DNA from: Sphingobacterium sp. SGR-19
GTDB taxonomy: Bacteria > Bacteroidota > Bacteroidia > Sphingobacteriales > Sphingobacteriaceae
Assembly (NCBI RefSeq): GCF_011043555.1
Contig: NZ_JAAKGS010000002.1
Coordinates: 310,001 to 374,000, forward strand
Length of the DNA: 64,000 nt
Direction of reading: 5' to 3'
This document shows positions 34,093-42,475 of the stretch, piece after piece (position 1 is the first letter of the stretch; each line of letters starts with the position of its first letter). Position numbers and translations under genes: made by a program. Below the pieces are notes generated by a model that was given only the letters and a program-made list of their open reading frames with translations, searched no databases and had not been told where the DNA came from.

Positions 34093-35049
34093 ATGAAAAT
34101 TGTAGACCATATAAAAAACGCAAACGGAAAGACTTTGTTTTCATTTGAGCTATTGCCTCCAGCAAAAGGGCAAGGTATCCAGAGTATTTTTAAAACAATG
34201 GATGAACTTATGGAGTTCAAACCTCCGTTCATTGACGTAACCTATCATAGGGAAGATTACCTATATAAGCAACATGTAAGCGGGTTGTTGGAGCGTGTTG
34301 CGTACCGGAAAAGGCCCGGTACAGTCGCTATTTGTGCAGCCATTATGAACAAATACAAAGTGGACGCTGTGCCTCATTTGATTTGTGGAGGGTTTACTAG
34401 AGAGGAAACGGAAAATGCGCTTATCGATCTAAATTTTTTGGGTATTGACAATGTACTCGTACTTCGTGGTGATGCAAGAAAAGGTGATCCCGATTTTGTT
34501 CCCACACCCGGCGGACACGCTTATGCCACCGACTTATTGCAGCAAGTTGTTGATATGAATAATGGGAAATATTTGCATGAAGATATCGAAAGTTCGGCAA
34601 AAACAGATTTTTGTATAGGAGTGGCGGGCTATCCGGAGAAACATTTTGAATCGCCGAATTTCAATACCGATTTTAAATGGTTGAAGAAAAAAGTGGAAAT
34701 GGGCGCCGAGTTTATCGTAACACAGATGTTTTTTAATGTCGAGAAGTATAAAGAGTTCGTTACGAAATGTAGGGACAATGGTATTCATGTCCCTATTATT
34801 CCGGGCCTAAAGCCAATGACTACCAAAAGACAATTGATTACACTGCCTAAGATTTTCCATTTGGATATCCCGGAGGAATTAAGTGAGGCAGTAGACAATT
34901 GCAAAACGAATGCGGATGTACGACAGGTAGGGGAAGAATGGTTAGTGGAGCAATGTAAAGAATTAATCAAATTTGGAGCTCCTGTGTTGCATTTCTACAC
35001 CATGAGTAATCCGGGGCCAACGAAGAAAATTGTGGAACGGTTGGCTTAG
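34093..35049 (+). CDS. metF: Methylenetetrahydrofolate reductase
   Basis: 318 residues, the normal MetF length. TIM-barrel protein with FSFELLPPAKGQG at the N-terminus (catalytic Glu region), DVTYHRED, ICGGFTREETENALIDL, VLVLRGDARKGD, CIGVAGYPEKH, TQMFFNVEKY and PIIPGLKPM, all typical of FAD-dependent MTHFR. Makes 5-methyl-THF for methionine synthesis. The 177-bp gap upstream holds no recognisable gene. A strong stem-loop follows at 35069. Confidence 0.97.
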   Translation: MKIVDHIKNANGKTLFSFELLPPAKGQGIQSIFKTMDELMEFKPPFIDVTYHREDYLYKQHVSGLLERVAYRKRPGTVAICAAIMNKYKVDAVPHLICGGFTREETENALIDLNFLGIDNVLVLRGDARKGDPDFVPTPGGHAYATDLLQQVVDMNNGKYLHEDIESSAKTDFCIGVAGYPEKHFESPNFNTDFKWLKKKVEMGAEFIVTQMFFNVEKYKEFVTKCRDNGIHVPIIPGLKPMTTKRQLITLPKIFHLDIPEELSEAVDNCKTNADVRQVGEEWLVEQCKELIKFGAPVLHFYTMSNPGPTKKIVERLA

Positions 35050-35068
35050 CATAAATTATATCATAAAA

Positions 35069-35103
35069 ATGCCCCCAGAAAGTGTCTAAATTTTTGGGGG
35101 CAT
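35069..35103. terminator. Bidirectional terminator between metF and glnS
   Basis: ATGCCCCCA (35069-35077) pairs perfectly with TGGGGGCAT (35095-35103). It lies 20 bases from the metF stop and 22 from the glnS stop in the convergent gap. On the minus strand it is followed by a short T run (complement of 35065-35068). Confidence 0.8.
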
Positions 35104-35124
35104 GGCCATTCATCTTTTTTTTGT

Positions 35125-36795
35125 TTATCCTTTCTTAATCTCTTTAGCCCAACTATCTTTTAATGTGACTGTCCGGCTAAACACCAAGTGCTCTAAAGTC
35201 GATTTAGTATCCAAGGTGAAATATCCTAATCTGATAAACTGGTAACCTTTACCAGTCTCTGCTGTTGCCAAATCGGGTTCTATATAAGCCTTATTGATAA
35301 TTTGCAAACTGTTCGGATTAATAGATGCTTTGAAGTCTTCGGCAGCCGCAGGATTTTCTTCATTGAACAAACGATCGTAGAGTCTCACCTCGGCTTCTTT
35401 GGCATATGCAGCTGATACCCAATGAATAGTTCCCTTTACTTTTAGTCCTGATGTGTCTTCCCCTGATTTCGAATTAGGTACGTACGTACAATGTACTTCG
35501 GTTATATTACCGTTTTCATCTTTTATAAAATCATCGCATTGTACAATGTAAGCATGCTTTAGGCGCACAGAAAGACCCGGTCCCAACCGGAAAAATTTCT
35601 TAGGAGGTTCTTCCATGAAATCATCCCGTTCTATCCATAACTCTTTCGAAAAAGGAATAATGCGCGAGCCTTCTCCTCCCTCTACTTCTGGATTGTTTTC
35701 GCCAATTAGATCCTCTGTTTGTCCGTCCGGGTAGTTCGTGATAACGAGTTTAATGGGATCCAGTACCGCCATCCGTCGCCAAGCGGTAGCATTGAGGTCT
35801 TCACGGATGCAAAATTCCAATAGGCCGACGTCGATCATATTTTCCCGCTTTTGAACCCCAATTCGCTCACAGAAATTACGGATAGATGCCGGTGTATAGC
35901 CACGACGTCTTAGACCCGAAATAGTCGGCATACGCGGGTCATCCCAACTTTCTACATATTTCTCGTTGACCAGTTGCAATAATTTACGTTTGCTCATCAC
36001 GGTATAGGTCATATTCAAACGTGCAAATTCATATTGTTTAGATGGGAATATTTCCAGTTTCTCAATAAGCCAATCGTATAACGGACGGTGTGGAATAAAC
36101 TCTAATGTGCAAATAGAATGTGTGATTTTTTCAATAGAATCTGATTGACCATGTGCAAAATCATACATAGGGTAGATGCACCATTTATCCCCCGTACGGT
36201 GATGATGAACGTGCTTTATACGATATAGCAAGGGGTCGCGTAAATGCATGTTTGGACTTGCCAAATCTATCTTTGCACGGACTACCTTTTCACCGTCTTT
36301 ATATTTACCATCACGCATTTCCTGGAAAAGCTGTAAGTTTTCTTCGACGCTACGGTCGCGATATGGTGTAGGTATACCTGGTTCGGTCGGGGTACCTTTT
36401 GAGGCAGCGATCTGTTCGGAAGTGCTATCGTCTACATAAGCAAGTCCTTTTTTTATCAGGTCAACAGCATATGTATACAATGTTTCAAAATAATCGGAAG
36501 TGTATAGCTCTTCAGCCCATTTAAAACCTAACCACTGTATATCCTGTTTGATACTGTCCACGTATTCCGTTTCTTCCGTTACGGGGTTGGTGTCATCAAA
36601 ACGCAGATTGGTTTTTCCATTATATTTTTCCGCAATTCCAAAATTTAGACAGATAGACTTTGCATGGCCGATATGGAGATAACCATTTGGCTCGGGCGGA
36701 AAACGTGTAAGAACACGTCCGTCATGTTTGCCTTTGAAGAGATCCTCTTCGACAATCTCCTCTATGAAATTCAGTGGTTTTTCTTCGTTTAACAT
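35125..36795 (-). CDS. glnS: Glutaminyl-tRNA synthetase
   Basis: 556 residues, the usual size. Class I signature: [15 protein letters not shown] (HIGH) near residue 33, and [11 protein letters not shown] as the KMSKS-type loop. [26 protein letters not shown] and the C-terminal anticodon-binding beta-barrels ([19 protein letters not shown]) identify the GlnRS/GluRS branch as GlnRS. Charges tRNA-Gln with glutamine in the cytosol. Its 5' end faces element copy B (36819-37173), which lies in the divergent gap to the gene at 37198. Confidence 0.98.
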   Translation of the reverse strand: MLNEEKPLNFIEEIVEEDLFKGKHDGRVLTRFPPEPNGYLHIGHAKSICLNFGIAEKYNGKTNLRFDDTNPVTEETEYVDSIKQDIQWLGFKWAEELYTSDYFETLYTYAVDLIKKGLAYVDDSTSEQIAASKGTPTEPGIPTPYRDRSVEENLQLFQEMRDGKYKDGEKVVRAKIDLASPNMHLRDPLLYRIKHVHHHRTGDKWCIYPMYDFAHGQSDSIEKITHSICTLEFIPHRPLYDWLIEKLEIFPSKQYEFARLNMTYTVMSKRKLLQLVNEKYVESWDDPRMPTISGLRRRGYTPASIRNFCERIGVQKRENMIDVGLLEFCIREDLNATAWRRMAVLDPIKLVITNYPDGQTEDLIGENNPEVEGGEGSRIIPFSKELWIERDDFMEEPPKKFFRLGPGLSVRLKHAYIVQCDDFIKDENGNITEVHCTYVPNSKSGEDTSGLKVKGTIHWVSAAYAKEAEVRLYDRLFNEENPAAAEDFKASINPNSLQIINKAYIEPDLATAETGKGYQFIRLGYFTLDTKSTLEHLVFSRTVTLKDSWAKEIKKG

Positions 36796-36818
36796 AACTA
36801 CAAAGTTAACTTTTTTAA

Positions 36819-37173
36819 GTTCTTTTTTCCCTCAAAAAAGAACCAAAAAAATCTTCGCTTCGGATATTTGAGATAATGGATAGTACTAAGAATGAATTTC
36901 TACATACCTCAAACATCCGGATGCGACATTAAGAGTTAAGGAGGGGATAGGGCAATGCGTAAATAAAAGTGGAGAATTAATGAATAGCCGTAACGCGGAT
37001 TAAAACGGCCTTATATTGTTTTGCGGTTATTTTTCTGAAGGTTATTCCGTTCAAAACAAAATAATGTTTGAGCGAAGCGAGTTTTATTTTGTTTAGGAAT
37101 AAACAAAGGAAAATAGCAAAACAATATTAAGCCTTGACTTTTTTGTTTCTTTTTTTGTCAAGAAAAAAAGAAA
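36819..37173 (+). repeat. Structured intergenic element, copy B (between glnS and FAD-like gene)
   Basis: About 355 bp of a 402-bp divergent gap. Left hairpin: GTTCTTTTTT 36819-36828 with AAAAAAGAAC 36834-36843. Second hairpin: CGGAT 36861-36865 with ATCCG 36915-36919, and TTTGAG 36867-36872 with CTCAAA 36908-36913. Long stem: ATATTGTTTTGC 37013-37024 with GCAAAACAATAT 37116-37127 (perfect 12 bp), TTATTCC 37042-37048 with GGAATAA 37096-37102, AAACAAAATAA 37054-37064 with TTATTTTGTTT 37084-37094. Right hairpin: TTTCTTTTTTT 37146-37156, loop GTCAAG, AAAAAAAGAAA 37163-37173. It ends 24 bases before the ATG at 37198. This copy is more AT-rich than A or C yet keeps every stem. Confidence 0.85.
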
Positions 37174-37197
37174 GACAAAAATTCTTTATTTTCGAAT

Positions 37198-38475
37198 ATG
37201 AAATATCTCATAAGCACTATCTTTCTTTTACTATTTGTTATTGTACAGCCTTGTTTTGGACAAAAAGCAAAGAAACCTCAAGTTATTGTATATGGATCAG
37301 ATCTTTTAGCATTCTCCGTGGCTGTACAGAGCGCCAAATCGGACGTTCCAACAATGTGGCTAATAGAAGGGGAACAACTGCTGCCCGGGTTTTCCACGGA
37401 GGAAGTACAAATAGAAACCATGCCGCACACAGATGGCGGGATCTGGATGGAACTATTGATGGAAATGGCGCTTGCAAAGTCTCCAGACGATTCGTTGGCG
37501 AAGGTTGTCAAACGGGAAATGAATCCTCGTCTATTTCAGAATGCTATAGAGAAAGTATTGCGAAAGCTGCCGCAATTAACAGTATTGAGAGGAGAAGACG
37601 TGTTATCTATTAAACGGAGGAAACGAGACTGGGAAGTTCAATTGTCCAGTAAACACAGATATGTTGTAAGATGTGTGGTCGATGCATCCCAAAATCAAAA
37701 GCTGTCAGGCTTAGTGGATATAACATGGCCAGACGATACCGAACCGATGCAGCCGCTTCGTGCATTGTCTTTGGCACAGGTGCGTACATTAGTGGCGGCG
37801 GGCCAAATCGGTGAAGCGTTGTATGGGGCGCGACTGGCGAATATTCTAGAGGGAGAAAAAGATGGCTTTTTTAATTTTCGAGGGATATCAGCATTACTGG
37901 ATGAGAATATAGCATTAAGTCCTTTTCGGGCTGCGGTTGGACAAGCTGTCGGTGCAACGGCAGCTTATTTGGCATTTTTCAAGACTTCTGTTGATAAGGT
38001 GGACGTGCGAAAATTGCAGACAGAGTTAATGACATACGGCGCCCGTATTTTACCCTATCAAGATATTGCAATCGATGACGCTCACTTTTATGCTTTACAA
38101 CGATTCGGGTTGGCTAGTGTCTTACCAAACCTACATAAAGATGATGGTTTTCGTTTCCAAAAAGATGAACGCGTAAGTTTTGATGAAGTGGAACCCATTT
38201 TTGACCGGTTGTATTCCAGAAGTCAATTGTGGTTTTTAGATAATAAGGGTGATGATTTCCAATGGAAAGATTTCCTGTCCCTAATTAAATTTGTAGGACT
38301 ACGTGGGGATGAAGTGGATCAACAGATAGCGAAAGAGTGGTCGTCGAAGTTAAGATTTGAAGGTGGCTTTGACGAAGAAGCTTTTGTTAGCCGTTATCAA
38401 TTTGCTGTCATTATGGATAGATACGCTAACCCTTACGTTAAAGCTGTGGACCAACAAGGAGATTTTATTAATTAA
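37198..38475 (+). CDS. Exported FAD-dependent-oxidoreductase-like protein, probably degenerate
   Basis: 425 residues. Signal peptide 1-21 (ends CFG-Q). Residues 28-46 (QVIVYGSDLLAFSVAVQSA) sit where the FAD-binding GxGxxG would be, but the glycines other than Gly33 are missing. The C-terminal half keeps the FAD_oxidored (PF12831-like) pattern: FFNFRGISALLDENIALSPF, AVGQAVGATAAYLAFF, VRKLQTELMTYGARI. Likely an exported protein of this fold that has lost normal cofactor binding, or binds it differently. It is flanked on both sides by directly repeated elements (copies B and C), which suggests it may have moved as a unit. Confidence 0.65.
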   Translation: MKYLISTIFLLLFVIVQPCFGQKAKKPQVIVYGSDLLAFSVAVQSAKSDVPTMWLIEGEQLLPGFSTEEVQIETMPHTDGGIWMELLMEMALAKSPDDSLAKVVKREMNPRLFQNAIEKVLRKLPQLTVLRGEDVLSIKRRKRDWEVQLSSKHRYVVRCVVDASQNQKLSGLVDITWPDDTEPMQPLRALSLAQVRTLVAAGQIGEALYGARLANILEGEKDGFFNFRGISALLDENIALSPFRAAVGQAVGATAAYLAFFKTSVDKVDVRKLQTELMTYGARILPYQDIAIDDAHFYALQRFGLASVLPNLHKDDGFRFQKDERVSFDEVEPIFDRLYSRSQLWFLDNKGDDFQWKDFLSLIKFVGLRGDEVDQQIAKEWSSKLRFEGGFDEEAFVSRYQFAVIMDRYANPYVKAVDQQGDFIN

Positions 38476-38483
38476 ATTTCATT

Positions 38484-38904
38484 GTTCTTTTTCTCCGCGA
38501 AAAAGAACCAAAAAGCTCGTCGCTTCAAATCTTTGAGGAAAGGGATAGTACTAAGGATGGGTTTTCTGCAACCTCAAAAATTTGGATGCGACCTTTTGAG
38601 GTTAATGTGGGACATTACACTACCTGTATACTGTGTCAAAAACCTATATAGCAGCTTCTAAGTAAAATTTCAGATTAGCTAAGACCATGCGTAAATGAAA
38701 GCGATCGATAATAGGCAGCTTTTATGCGGACTAAATCGACCTAGCATTGTTCCGCGGGCAGCTTTACGCAGGCTATTCCGTTAAAAACAGAATGCTGTCT
38801 GAGCGACAGTGAGTTCCATTCTGTTTAGGAATAGACCAGTAAAGGTAGTGGAACAATGCAAGTCTTGACTTTTTTGTTTCTTTTTTTGTTAAGAAAAAAA
38901 GAAA
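38484..38904 (+). repeat. Structured intergenic element, copy C (between FAD-like gene and terC)
   Basis: About 420 bp, filling the convergent gap almost completely (ends 3 bases from the terC stop). Left hairpin: GTTCTTTTTC 38484-38493 with GAAAAAGAAC 38499-38508. Second hairpin: CAAAT 38526-38530 with ATTTG 38580-38584, and TTTGAGG with CCTCAAA. Long stem: GCATTGTTCC 38744-38753 with GGAACAATGC 38850-38859, CTTTAC 38762-38767 with 38839-38844, CTATTCC 38773-38779 with 38828-38834, AAACAGAATG 38785-38794 with CATTCTGTTT 38817-38826, and an extra inner CTGTC/GACAG. Right hairpin 38877-38887 with 38894-38904. Roughly 65 bp longer than A and B in the middle (about 38615-38690). Confidence 0.85.
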
Positions 38905-38907
38905 AAG

Positions 38908-39954
38908 TTAAACCTCTTTTTCCTTCGGAAACACCAGTGATGCCACGATACTAATCGCCAAAATGGATATGATAATAATCAAGGAGTGAACCGTTTGGAA
39001 ACCGAATTCTTCCAACCAACTATGCAGCAGCATTTTCGCCCCGATAAAAATCAATAGAAATGCCAAACCGACTTTCAGGTAGTGGAATTTGTCGATAATA
39101 TTCACCAAAAGAAAGAACATAGAGCGCAATCCCAAAATGGCGAAGATATTGGAAAAGAAAACGATATAAGGATCCTTTGTTACCGAAAAGATAGCAGGAA
39201 TAGAGTCTACGGCAAAAATCAAATCCGTAAATTCGATAACTAATAATACTAAAAACAAGGGTGTAACGTATCTTACGCCGTTTTCTACGTGAAAGAAACG
39301 ACCACCGTCCAATCGAGGTGTAACCTTAAAATATTTGGATGCAAACTTTACTACGGGATGGTTTTGGGGGTCAACCTCTTCCTCTTTGTTGCGGTTAATG
39401 TACATGGTAATCCCTGTATATACCAAAAAGGCTCCAAAAACATAGAGTATCCACCCGAACTTTGCAATCAATGCTGCTCCAACGAAGATGAATATACAAC
39501 GAAGGACGATGGCACCAATAATTCCCCATACCAACACTTTATGATAGTATTTCTCTGGAATACCAAAGGAAGAAAACAGAAGCACCATAACGAAGATGTT
39601 ATCTACCGATAAGGCATATTCCACGACATAACCTGTGAGGTATTCTATAGTCAATGTCTTGTTATACAGCTGTATACTTGCTGCTAAGTCATTATCGTTG
39701 ATGCGGATATTATGATAATGCTTTGCAATGACTTCTTTAAGCGTGGCAAAATCATGGACATTGTGGAGCTCATTCCCCCAGACGTACAATACCAAACCAA
39801 ATGCCAACGCAAAGAAAACCCAGATTGCACTCATGATAGCCGCGGCTTTGAATGACACAGGCTTGTCACTCTTTGAAAACAACCCCAAGTCAATGGCGAG
39901 CATAAGGACAATGAATATAATAAATCCCCCAAAAAATAACAGTTCGTGGCTCAT
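38908..39954 (-). CDS. TerC/Alx-family integral membrane protein
   Basis: 348 residues with about nine hydrophobic segments. TerC signatures: LTGYVVEYALSVDNIFVMVLLF, VLRCIFIFVGAALIAKFGW and VIEFTDLIFAVDSIPAIFSVT, with the conserved acidic residues (SVDN, EFTD) within the membrane. Family members are linked to metal-ion homeostasis, including manganese export, and to tellurium resistance. It sits 9 bases downstream of the polyprenyl synthase gene and may be cotranscribed with it. Its 3' end touches element copy C. Confidence 0.93.
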   Translation of the reverse strand: MSHELLFFGGFIIFIVLMLAIDLGLFSKSDKPVSFKAAAIMSAIWVFFALAFGLVLYVWGNELHNVHDFATLKEVIAKHYHNIRINDNDLAASIQLYNKTLTIEYLTGYVVEYALSVDNIFVMVLLFSSFGIPEKYYHKVLVWGIIGAIVLRCIFIFVGAALIAKFGWILYVFGAFLVYTGITMYINRNKEEEVDPQNHPVVKFASKYFKVTPRLDGGRFFHVENGVRYVTPLFLVLLVIEFTDLIFAVDSIPAIFSVTKDPYIVFFSNIFAILGLRSMFFLLVNIIDKFHYLKVGLAFLLIFIGAKMLLHSWLEEFGFQTVHSLIIIISILAISIVASLVFPKEKEV

Positions 39955-39963
39955 ATGTAGATT

Positions 39964-40935
39964 CTATTTATTTCTTTCTGTTGTAAATCTGACTAATTGT
40001 TCTAATGCAACCTTATAGGTATTATCAGGAAAAGCTGTTAATATATCAAAGGCTTCCTGTTGGTACTGCAACATTTTATTTCTTGCGTAATCCATGCCTC
40101 CGCTGCTTCGTACAAAAGTAATAACTTCCGCAACCTTATCTTTGTTTTCACTATGGTTTTTTACCAAGTTAATAATGCGTCTCTTCTCGGTGCGGTCGGT
40201 ATTTCTAAGGGCATAGATGAGCGGCAGTGTCATCTTTTTTTCTTTGATATCATTCCCTATAGGTTTTCCGATATCATCCAAGCCGAAGTCGAAAAGATCA
40301 TCTTTTATTTGAAAAGCTATTCCCACTTTTTCTCCAAACAGGTGCAGACGATCGATGGTCTCTTGCGGAGCTTTGGCAGAAGAAGCACCACAAGCACAAC
40401 AGGCGGCGATAAGGGAAGCTGTTTTCTTACGGATCACCTCAAAATACACATCTTCCTGAATGTCAAGTTTACGCGCTTTTTCTATTTGCAGTAATTCGCC
40501 CTCGCTCATTTCTTCTACTGCGTCAGACATGACTTTTAGAAGATCGAGTTCGTTATGCTTAACAGAAAGCGACATACCCTTTGAAAGCAGGAAATCACCT
40601 AATAACACCGCTATTTTATTCTTCCATAAAGCATTGACTGAGAAGAACCCACGGCGTTCATAAGCATTGTCCACTACATCGTCATGTATAAGGGATGCTG
40701 TATGTAGTAACTCGACCAATGAAGCTGCCCTATAACTAGAATTATTGATGTTTCCACACAATCCGGCGGAAAGAAAAACGAACATAGGGCGCATTTGTTT
40801 TCCTTTCTGTTTCAAGATATATTGTGTAATGCGGTTTAACAAAGGTACAGAGCTATGCATCGATTCTTTAAACCGACTTTCAAATTCTTTTAGCTCTTGT
40901 GCTATTGGGGTTTGTATATCTTTTAATTTCAGCAT
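39964..40935 (-). CDS. Polyprenyl (all-trans) diphosphate synthase
   Basis: 323 residues. First Asp-rich motif LIHDDVVDNAYERRG (DDxxD) and second FQIKDDLFDFG; also QKGKQMRPMFVFLSAGLCG for substrate binding. This is the long-chain IspB-type family that supplies the menaquinone side chain in Bacteroidota; chain length cannot be read from the text alone. The cytosolic enzyme condenses isopentenyl diphosphate units. First in a pair with terC. Confidence 0.93.
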   Translation of the reverse strand: MLKLKDIQTPIAQELKEFESRFKESMHSSVPLLNRITQYILKQKGKQMRPMFVFLSAGLCGNINNSSYRAASLVELLHTASLIHDDVVDNAYERRGFFSVNALWKNKIAVLLGDFLLSKGMSLSVKHNELDLLKVMSDAVEEMSEGELLQIEKARKLDIQEDVYFEVIRKKTASLIAACCACGASSAKAPQETIDRLHLFGEKVGIAFQIKDDLFDFGLDDIGKPIGNDIKEKKMTLPLIYALRNTDRTEKRRIINLVKNHSENKDKVAEVITFVRSSGGMDYARNKMLQYQQEAFDILTAFPDNTYKVALEQLVRFTTERNK

Positions 40936-40944
40936 GTAAAATGG

Positions 40945-41055
40945 CTAAATCACCATGGCTTTTAAAGCAGTTAAAATTGCAATAAATATAATAAATATCC
41001 ATGGAGCATAAGCACAAAAGCGGATGAAAATGATTTGGATATTCCATACGGCCAT
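40945..41055 (-). CDS. Possible 36-residue single-pass membrane peptide
   Basis: ATG at 41053-41055 and TAG at 40945-40947 on the minus strand. The product has a polar start (MAVWNIQ), a hydrophobic core (APWIFIIFIAILTAL) and ends KAMVI. It fits inside the 151-bp gap between the DUF3109 and polyprenyl synthase genes, in the same direction as both. No family recognised; chance ORFs of this size are frequent, so support is weak. Confidence 0.3.
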   Translation of the reverse strand: MAVWNIQIIFIRFCAYAPWIFIIFIAILTALKAMVI

Positions 41056-41086
41056 AAAAAAACAATTTAAGTACATATGAAATAGA

Positions 41087-41650
41087 TTATAACGCGGCGA
41101 CAGCTAATTCTAATTCGTTATACCATTCTTCACCATATTCACGAATAAGGGGTTCTTTGACAAATTTATATACCGGGATGCCCAATTCCTTGCCAAATGT
41201 ACAGGCATCGTTACAAATATGCCAACGATCGTAATGTAGAACATCAAACGCAGGATAACGTGTCGTGCGGATAGGGTAGAGGTGGCACGATATAGGTTTT
41301 TTCCAATCGACTAATCCTAGTTCGTAGGCTTTTTCAATTGCACATTTCGTAATACCGTTATCCCAGGTTACATAAGCACATTCTTTATTGCCATCCACGC
41401 AAGTCGTTGTTAGATCGCCATCCATATCGACGACATGTGTTCCCTGCTCTTCAATGGCCTGAATGCCCTTTTCGGTCATATAAGGTTTGACTTTTGGGTA
41501 GATTTCTCGGAGAATATCGGTTTCTTTTTCATTTAGAGGTGCTCCTGAATCACCTTCTACACAGCAAATACCCTTACATTTGTTTAAATTACAAACAAAG
41601 TCATTCCTGATGATATCCTCATGCACTAATACGTTGCCTACTTCAATCAT
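41087..41650 (-). CDS. DUF3109 family cysteine-cluster protein
   Basis: 187 residues. The N-terminal motif FVCNLNKCKGICCVEGD holds a CxxxxCxxxCC cluster; further cysteines in TTCVDGNKECAYV, ITKCAIEKAYE, SCHLYPIR and ICNDACTFG make it a likely metal or Fe-S binding protein related to the YkgJ zinc/iron-chelating group. Function unknown in the family. It follows the DUF3108 gene by 5 bases, so it is probably cotranscribed. Confidence 0.88.
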   Translation of the reverse strand: MIEVGNVLVHEDIIRNDFVCNLNKCKGICCVEGDSGAPLNEKETDILREIYPKVKPYMTEKGIQAIEEQGTHVVDMDGDLTTTCVDGNKECAYVTWDNGITKCAIEKAYELGLVDWKKPISCHLYPIRTTRYPAFDVLHYDRWHICNDACTFGKELGIPVYKFVKEPLIREYGEEWYNELELAVAAL

Positions 41651-41655
41651 GTTGT

Positions 41656-42444
41656 TTATTTTGAATAACTAACGCGCTTTCCAAGCGTGTGCTTTAAACC
41701 TTTTGCATTGATCAACTCCATGGTTACGGTACCCACCAAAATGTCTACTTGGGCTTTTACGGGGATACGATTGCCGTCGTTGGTAACCCATAGGAAGAGT
41801 TGGCTATCTTTTCTGAATATCCTACCGGGTGTAATCTCTGGACTGAACTTAATGCACTCCAATTCTCCCAACGATGTTTTGATTTTTTCGATACCAATAT
41901 ATTTGATGCCCAGCTGAGCCACTTCATCATTCAAGAAATACGTAAGTTTAAACGAATCTCCTTTCTTTAAAGAAGATAGATCCAGATTACGAGAAAAATA
42001 ATAGGCTGATAGTAGATCGAAAAATTGGGATGTAGGACTGGTAAATGTACCCTTCTTTCCCGAAACTTTTTTATTCCCATGGTCAAAAGTGGCATATTCC
42101 TCACGGGTATAGCTACCTTCATGTATATCTTCGATATAAAGATATGGAAGATACGTATTGCCATCAATATAGGAGTCATACTTGTTCCTTACTTTATAAA
42201 CTGCGAATATCCCAGAAGTTTGGCCAAAAGCAGATAGATGGAAGGCATTGGGATTGCTAAAGCGAAGCTTCGACTTTTCTACTTTTAACGTACCTGTAGC
42301 AACGGACAAAATCCCGTACTTTAATTTATATGTTAAGTTTTCACCGGCCTGATACGTAGGCTGCGGTAAGTATGGTAAAGTCTGTCCGGTGGTAAACCCG
42401 ATGCTACAAATGAAAAACGCGATAAACGTGTAAATTTTCTTCAT
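41656..42444 (-). CDS. DUF3108 family exported protein
   Basis: 262 residues from the ATG at 42442-42444; an upstream in-frame ATG at 42540 would add 32 residues before the signal peptide and overlap the DUF2480 gene. Signal peptide MKKIYTFIAFFICSIGFTTG. The DUF3108 pattern is clear: YQAGENLTYKLKYGILSVATGTL (in two adjoining blocks), YDSYIDGNTYLPYLYIEDIHEG, FDLLSAYYFSR. A periplasmic beta-rich protein of unknown role. It lies in a minus-strand run with DUF2480 upstream and DUF3109 downstream. Confidence 0.9.
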   Translation of the reverse strand: MKKIYTFIAFFICSIGFTTGQTLPYLPQPTYQAGENLTYKLKYGILSVATGTLKVEKSKLRFSNPNAFHLSAFGQTSGIFAVYKVRNKYDSYIDGNTYLPYLYIEDIHEGSYTREEYATFDHGNKKVSGKKGTFTSPTSQFFDLLSAYYFSRNLDLSSLKKGDSFKLTYFLNDEVAQLGIKYIGIEKIKTSLGELECIKFSPEITPGRIFRKDSQLFLWVTNDGNRIPVKAQVDILVGTVTMELINAKGLKHTLGKRVSYSK

Positions 42445-42475
42445 ATAGTAATGGACAAAGATAGTTGGCAATAGT

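Noticed and set aside
37133..37173. Right-end hairpin of the element as an ordinary rho-independent terminator
   Set aside because: The stem is almost pure A/T with no G-C core and no U tract after it, so termination is doubtful; treated as a structural end instead.
33021..38904. CRISPR array
   Set aside because: The repeated units are hundreds of bases long, thousands apart, with internal hairpins; no short direct repeats with spacers and no cas genes.
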